The translations under genes were made by a program, and so were the position numbers. A stretch of DNA of 64,000 bases from Halopolyspora algeriensis (GTDB lineage Bacteria; Actinomycetota; Actinomycetes; Mycobacteriales; Pseudonocardiaceae): contig NZ_QPJC01000009.1 of the NCBI RefSeq assembly GCF_003337235.1, positions 62,001 through 126,000 of the forward strand, written 5' to 3'. Below the pieces are notes generated by a model that worked only from the letters and a program-made list of their open reading frames with translations, was not told the DNA's origin and made no database searches. Position 1 is the stretch's first letter, and each line of letters starts with the position of its first letter. This document shows positions 59,955-64,000 of this stretch, piece by piece.

Positions 59955-60845
59955 GTGGATCTCGTCGGTGGCTGCAAAGCGTTCGTGGCCGTGAGCGAGG
60001 CGGGCAGCTTCACCCGCGGAGCCGCCCTCGCCCGCATTCCCCAGTCGGTGGCCAGTCGCCGCATCTCGGCGCTCGAACGCCACCTCGGTGAGCGCTTGTT
60101 CGATCGCTCCAGCCGCCGGGCGGTTCTGACCCCGTTCGGCAGGGACATGCTGCCCTCGGCGCAGCGCCTGGTGCGGCTCGCCGACGCGATCGAACAGGAC
60201 GCGCAGCGCGCCAAGTCCCGCCCGCTGCGGATCGCCGTCCCCGAAACCTGCACCACGCGCGACCTGGCCGAACTCGACTCCGAAGCCCGCGCGCACGACC
60301 TGTTTCTCGAGTTCCACCCGGCCACACCGGGTGAGCGCGCCGAGCTGGTGCGCACGCACGACGTGCGGGCAGCCATCACGGCGGTGCCCGCCGATGCCGG
60401 AACGTGGACCGTGCCCTTGGGTCTCGCCGGTACCGCTGCGATGCCCCCGCGCGCGGTCCACCTGGAAGCCCTGCGCGTCGGACGATCTCGCCGAGTGCCA
60501 CGGCGCAGGATCTGGATCCAGCCGGAAGACGACGTGCCGCACATCCGGGACCGCCTCATGCGGGTCCGCGACGCCGTCGGATTACATCCCGCTCAGGTCG
60601 CCGTCGCCGAGTCGCTGACCGCGGCGATAGCCGACGTTCTCGGCTCTGCGGACCTGCTGGTGTGTTCGGCTGCGCAGGCCCGCGAACTCGACATGGCGTG
60701 GCGGTCGATCGGCGAGGTCCGGCTCGAGCGTGGCTTCGGCATCGCGGCTGCTGTCACCGACGACGCCGAACGCATCCGCAGCCGACTGTTCAACGCCGTC
60801 GCACGCTCTCTCGGAGTCACAGTGGACAGGCAGGAGGCGGAGTGA
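59955..60845 (+). CDS. LysR-family regulator of beta-lactamase locus
   Basis: A 296-residue LysR protein. The HTH reads FVAVSEAGSFTRGAALARIP, then QSVASRRISALERHLGERLF. The effector domain is shorter and less conserved than in catabolic LysR regulators. It is divergent from the class A beta-lactamase gene and overlaps the second serine hydrolase gene by GTGA, so it probably regulates both. A LysR regulator with a beta-lactamase on each side is analogous to the ampR/blaA layout. The start is GTG 59955. Confidence 0.88.
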   Translation: MDLVGGCKAFVAVSEAGSFTRGAALARIPQSVASRRISALERHLGERLFDRSSRRAVLTPFGRDMLPSAQRLVRLADAIEQDAQRAKSRPLRIAVPETCTTRDLAELDSEARAHDLFLEFHPATPGERAELVRTHDVRAAITAVPADAGTWTVPLGLAGTAAMPPRAVHLEALRVGRSRRVPRRRIWIQPEDDVPHIRDRLMRVRDAVGLHPAQVAVAESLTAAIADVLGSADLLVCSAAQARELDMAWRSIGEVRLERGFGIAAAVTDDAERIRSRLFNAVARSLGVTVDRQEAE

Positions 60846-61744
60846 ACGCCGAAGCATTGATCCGAGGTCTTCGGGCCGAGCTCGACAGTGGCGGGCTGCG
60901 AGGCTCCTTCCTCGTGCGCGATCTGCGCTCCGGCTACGAGATCGGCATCGATCCGGACGTGCCGTACCCGATCGCCTCACTGATCAAGGTCCCCCTCGCC
61001 GCCGCCACACTCGAACGCATTCACCGTGGCGACATCGACGGCTCCACCACGGTGGCAGTGCAGCCCGGCCGCATCACCACCCCAGGCCCGACCGGCTTGA
61101 GCCGATTCCGTCACGAAGCCCACGTGGCCATCGACGATCTGCTGTATCTGAGCACCTCGATCAGTGACGGAGCAGCGGCCGACGCCCTGTTCGACATCAC
61201 CTCACCCGCCGAGGTCACACGACTGATGCACCAGTGGGATCTGCACGGGATCACGGCGCGTCACAGGATACGCGACCTCACCGAAACCCCGGCGGAACGC
61301 TTCGGGGCCACCGAGGTGCCCCTCGCCCACTCGCTGGCCATCACCGCCGGCACCACCGGGCGCGGACACCCGCTGGCCCAGCTCGACATCACCCGCGCCA
61401 ACTCCGGTTCGGCACGAGCCTTCATCGACCTGCTGCAGGCACTGTGGACGCCCTCCCCGATCCATCGCAGCATCGGTGCACGCGTCCGCGAACTCATGGC
61501 CAACAACCTGCTACGACACCGATTGGCGCCGGAATTCGGCTCCGATGCGTCGACGTGGTCGTCGAAGACCGGAACCCTGCTCAACCTGCGGCACGAGGTC
61601 GGCGTCGTCGAACATGCCGACGGGCAAACCTTCGGCATCGCCGCACTCACCGAGTCCCAGGTGGCTGCGGCCACCCAACCCGAAGCCGACACACTCATGG
61701 GCTGGGTGGCGCGAACCCTCCGCGACCACCTGCGACACAGCTGA
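60842..61744 (+). CDS. Serine hydrolase, class A beta-lactamase-related (cytoplasmic, SDG variant)
   Basis: A 300-residue protein with the penicillin-interacting fold: Ser46-x-x-Lys49 in IASLIKVPL, Ser108-Asp-Gly (ISDGAAAD, where beta-lactamases have SDN) and Lys242-Thr-Gly (SSKTGTLLN). No signal peptide or lipobox is present, and no ExxLN deacylation motif could be placed with confidence. It may be a slow-turnover binding protein or a cytoplasmic esterase rather than an active lactamase (inference). Its GTG overlaps the LysR stop, so it is co-translated with the regulator. Confidence 0.85.
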   Translation: MNAEALIRGLRAELDSGGLRGSFLVRDLRSGYEIGIDPDVPYPIASLIKVPLAAATLERIHRGDIDGSTTVAVQPGRITTPGPTGLSRFRHEAHVAIDDLLYLSTSISDGAAADALFDITSPAEVTRLMHQWDLHGITARHRIRDLTETPAERFGATEVPLAHSLAITAGTTGRGHPLAQLDITRANSGSARAFIDLLQALWTPSPIHRSIGARVRELMANNLLRHRLAPEFGSDASTWSSKTGTLLNLRHEVGVVEHADGQTFGIAALTESQVAAATQPEADTLMGWVARTLRDHLRHS

Positions 61745-61907
61745 CCCGGACGAAGGACGTGCTCCCCGGAAACCCGCGGCCGGGGCTTCGATCACTACGA
61801 CGTGCAGCTGTGGGTGCCTGGGTCGGCTCGGTGCCACCGGCGACACCCACCGGTCCTCCTCGAGCAGGAGCGAATCACCCGAGTCGGCCGGTACTGCCTT
61901 CAGGGTG

Positions 61908-61980
61908 TTGACACTGTCATGACACCTGCGAACCATGCACAGTTCAACAGTGATCAGCAGGATGGTTCGACAGTACTGTC
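61908..61980 (+). promoter_or_regulatory. Promoter region of the glycerophosphodiesterase gene
   Basis: A consensus -35 (TTGACA at 61908) starts the region. Two similar elements, GTTCAACAG and GTTCGACAG, lie 23 bases apart, and the 12-base palindrome GACAGTACTGTC (61969-61980) lies 19 bases before the gene's start codon. The GTTCAnnnn repeats recall PhoP boxes that control glpQ genes in Streptomyces under phosphate limitation, but the spacing is not the usual 11 bases. Confidence 0.35.
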
Positions 61981-61999
61981 ACTCAAGAGAGGAAAAGGC

Positions 62000-62848
62000 A
62001 TGCTGCACCGCTTTGCGGTCGTTGCCGCAAGTGCGCTGCTGGCCCTGGTAGCTGCCACACCGGTCGCTTCCGCCGGCACCGCCCCCCAGACCAAGGCCAT
62101 GAACATCGCCCATCGAGGCGCTTCGGCCTACGCACCGGAAAACACGCTGGCTGCGGTCCGACTGGGCGTCGAGATGAAAAGCGACCTCGTCGAGATCGAC
62201 GTCCAGCAAACCAAGGACAACCGACTGGTCGTGATCCACGATACGACCCTGGCCCGTACCACCGACGTCGAGCAGAAGTACCCCGATCGTGCGCCGTGGC
62301 GGGTGGCCGACTTCACCCTCGCGGAGATCCGCAGCCTGGACGCCGGTTCGTGGAAGGACCCGAAGTACGCCGAGGAGCGTGTCCCGACTCTGGCGGAGGT
62401 GCTGGACCTGCTCGAGCACACCCGGGCCGGACTGCTCCTCGAAGTGAAATCACCCGACCTGTACCCGGGTATCGGGCAGCGAATCGCCGACGAGCTGCAG
62501 CAGCGGCCGCACTGGGTCCGGCCCGATCCGACCGGACGGCATCTGGTGGTGCAAAGCTTCGACTGGGGCTTCATCCGCCACTTCCACGAGCTGCTTCCGC
62601 AGGTCGAGGTCGGTGTCCTCGGTGCCCCGAGCACCGATCGGCTCGCCGAGGTGGCCACCTATTCCGATCAGGTCAACCCGCACCACTCCGAGGCGAGTTC
62701 GGAATACATCGCCGAGGTGCACGCGCACGGCATGACGATCAGTCCGTACACGGTCGACGATCCGGACCGGATGCGCACGCTGCTCGATCGCGGTGTCGAC
62801 GGAATCATCAGCAACCGCCCGGACGTGCTCTACGACGTGATGCATTGA
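62000..62848 (+). CDS. Secreted glycerophosphodiester phosphodiesterase
   Basis: A 282-residue GDPD-family enzyme releasing glycerol-3-phosphate from glycerophosphodiesters. A signal peptide (MLHRFAVVAASALLALVAAT, cleavage after ASAG-like) exports it. Metal and catalytic residues are in NIAHRGASAYAPENTLAAV (His, Arg, Glu), VEIDVQQTKDNRLVVIHDTT (Glu-x-Asp, His) and LLLEVKSPDLYPG (Glu, Lys). The ATG at 62000 follows GAGAGGAAAAGG. It is monocistronic, with its own promoter and a T-tailed terminator 150 bases downstream. Confidence 0.9.
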   Translation: MLHRFAVVAASALLALVAATPVASAGTAPQTKAMNIAHRGASAYAPENTLAAVRLGVEMKSDLVEIDVQQTKDNRLVVIHDTTLARTTDVEQKYPDRAPWRVADFTLAEIRSLDAGSWKDPKYAEERVPTLAEVLDLLEHTRAGLLLEVKSPDLYPGIGQRIADELQQRPHWVRPDPTGRHLVVQSFDWGFIRHFHELLPQVEVGVLGAPSTDRLAEVATYSDQVNPHHSEASSEYIAEVHAHGMTISPYTVDDPDRMRTLLDRGVDGIISNRPDVLYDVMH

Positions 62849-62996
62849 GTTCGCTCCCACCGCGACCGGTGCGGCACCGGTAACGGGCGGGGTGGCCACG
62901 GTGCTCAGCGGAGGGAGCAACTGCGCCCTTTCCGACCCCGTACCGCTGCCGGATCAGTGCCGTCGGGTCGAGCACGGCTCAGATTGGGGAGGTATG

Positions 62997-63021
62997 CGCG
63001 CCCTGACAGGGCGCGGTTTTT
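62997..63021 (+). terminator. Intrinsic terminator with T-run
   Basis: CGCGCCCT pairs with AGGGCGCG over a three-base loop and is followed by GTTTTT. It is the only clear rho-independent terminator with a T-run in the window, placed between the glycerophosphodiesterase and furA genes. Confidence 0.85.
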
Positions 63022-63098
63022 CGACGCGGTGCCGACAAGGGCCGCGACCGCCGTGAACTGCCGAATGACGAGGGACCCGAAACGAATCCCGTGTCAAC

Positions 63099-63118
63099 TC
63101 TTGAGCGAATCCAGAAAG
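63099..63118 (+). promoter_or_regulatory. furA promoter/operator-like element
   Basis: TCTTGAGCGAATCCAGAAAG lies about 20 bases before the furA start codon. It resembles the AT-rich operator of mycobacterial furA (TCTTGACxxATTCCAGAAA), where FurA represses its own and katG's transcription. TTGAGC could serve as the -35 box of a promoter with a very short leader. Confidence 0.55.
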
Positions 63119-63136
63119 TCGGCCACACTGCAACGC

Positions 63137-64000
<864 letters not shown>

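Overview
The window is high-G+C DNA with dense, short-spaced genes, many GTG starts, GGAGG-type ribosome binding sites and ATGA/GTGA gene overlaps. The gene content is actinobacterial: a mycothiol-type DinB/maleylpyruvate isomerase protein, furA-katG, DUF3556, DUF1990, DUF5134, a ZAS-type anti-sigma protein and a PucR/CdaR regulator. I infer an actinomycete, probably of the Pseudonocardiales, but no rRNA or other phylogenetic marker is present to fix the genus.

Layout. (1) 0-3.5 kb: small stand-alone genes on the minus strand (DUF3140 fragment, 2H phosphoesterase, SRPBCC protein, a MerR fragment, a DinB-like enzyme, DUF1990). (2) 3.6-12.9 kb: a complete polyol-utilisation locus. Two polyol dehydrogenases and a sugar ABC transporter form one minus-strand operon; a LacI regulator and a PfkB kinase are divergent, with twin AAGCGCTT operators between. 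A decayed transaldolase end sits beside the promoter. (3) 13-16.8 kb: benzoylformate decarboxylase, an aromatic-acid MFS carrier and a divergent LysR regulator. (4) 17-21 kb: DUF3500 protein, MFS transporter and thiol-dependent hydroquinone reductase. (5) 21-30.3 kb: a beta-oxidation-type island (phosphotransferase-DUF6285 fusion, acyl-CoA dehydrogenase, four crotonases, SDR, thiolase) interspersed with remnants of a cyclase, a TetR regulator and acyl-CoA ligases. (6) 30.5-31.2 kb: VapBC toxin-antitoxin pair. (7) 31.3-39.8 kb: DUF1990, a carotenoid-desaturase-like oxidoreductase coupled to a DUF3556 membrane protein, an acyl-CoA synthetase, a PucR-type regulator and an aldehyde dehydrogenase.

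(8) 40-45.6 kb: the accessory part of the window. It holds small zinc-finger and HTH proteins, a Cys-rich protein and, in visibly AT-richer DNA, a modification-dependent (type IV-like) restriction enzyme that joins an SRA-like reader to a PD-(D/E)XK nuclease. A DnaQ-like exonuclease with BRCT domain, an NTF2-like protein and an ADP-ribosylglycohydrolase follow. (9) 45.8-50 kb: SulP anion transporter, MerR regulator, TetR regulator plus FAD monooxygenase. (10) 50-57 kb: a metal-homeostasis block (DUF5134, CtaG, CopA-like P1B ATPase, zinc-finger membrane protein; then ArsR and a divergent CDF exporter). (11) 56.8-58.8 kb: remains of HicAB and MazF toxin-antitoxin systems around an SDR gene. (12) 58.9-61.7 kb: class A beta-lactamase, divergent LysR and a second serine beta-lactamase-like protein coupled to it. 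(13) 62-64 kb: secreted glycerophosphodiesterase, then furA-katG, cut by the window edge.

The strongest unusual signals are the SRA-nuclease restriction gene in its AT-rich island, the desaturase/DUF3556/ligase/PucR/ALDH locus, the beta-lactamase-LysR-beta-lactamase trio, and the unusually high number of recognisable gene remnants (transaldolase, cyclase, TetR, acyl-CoA ligase, HicA, MazF, MerR, 2H ligase). All family names come from reading motifs by eye; no database search was run.
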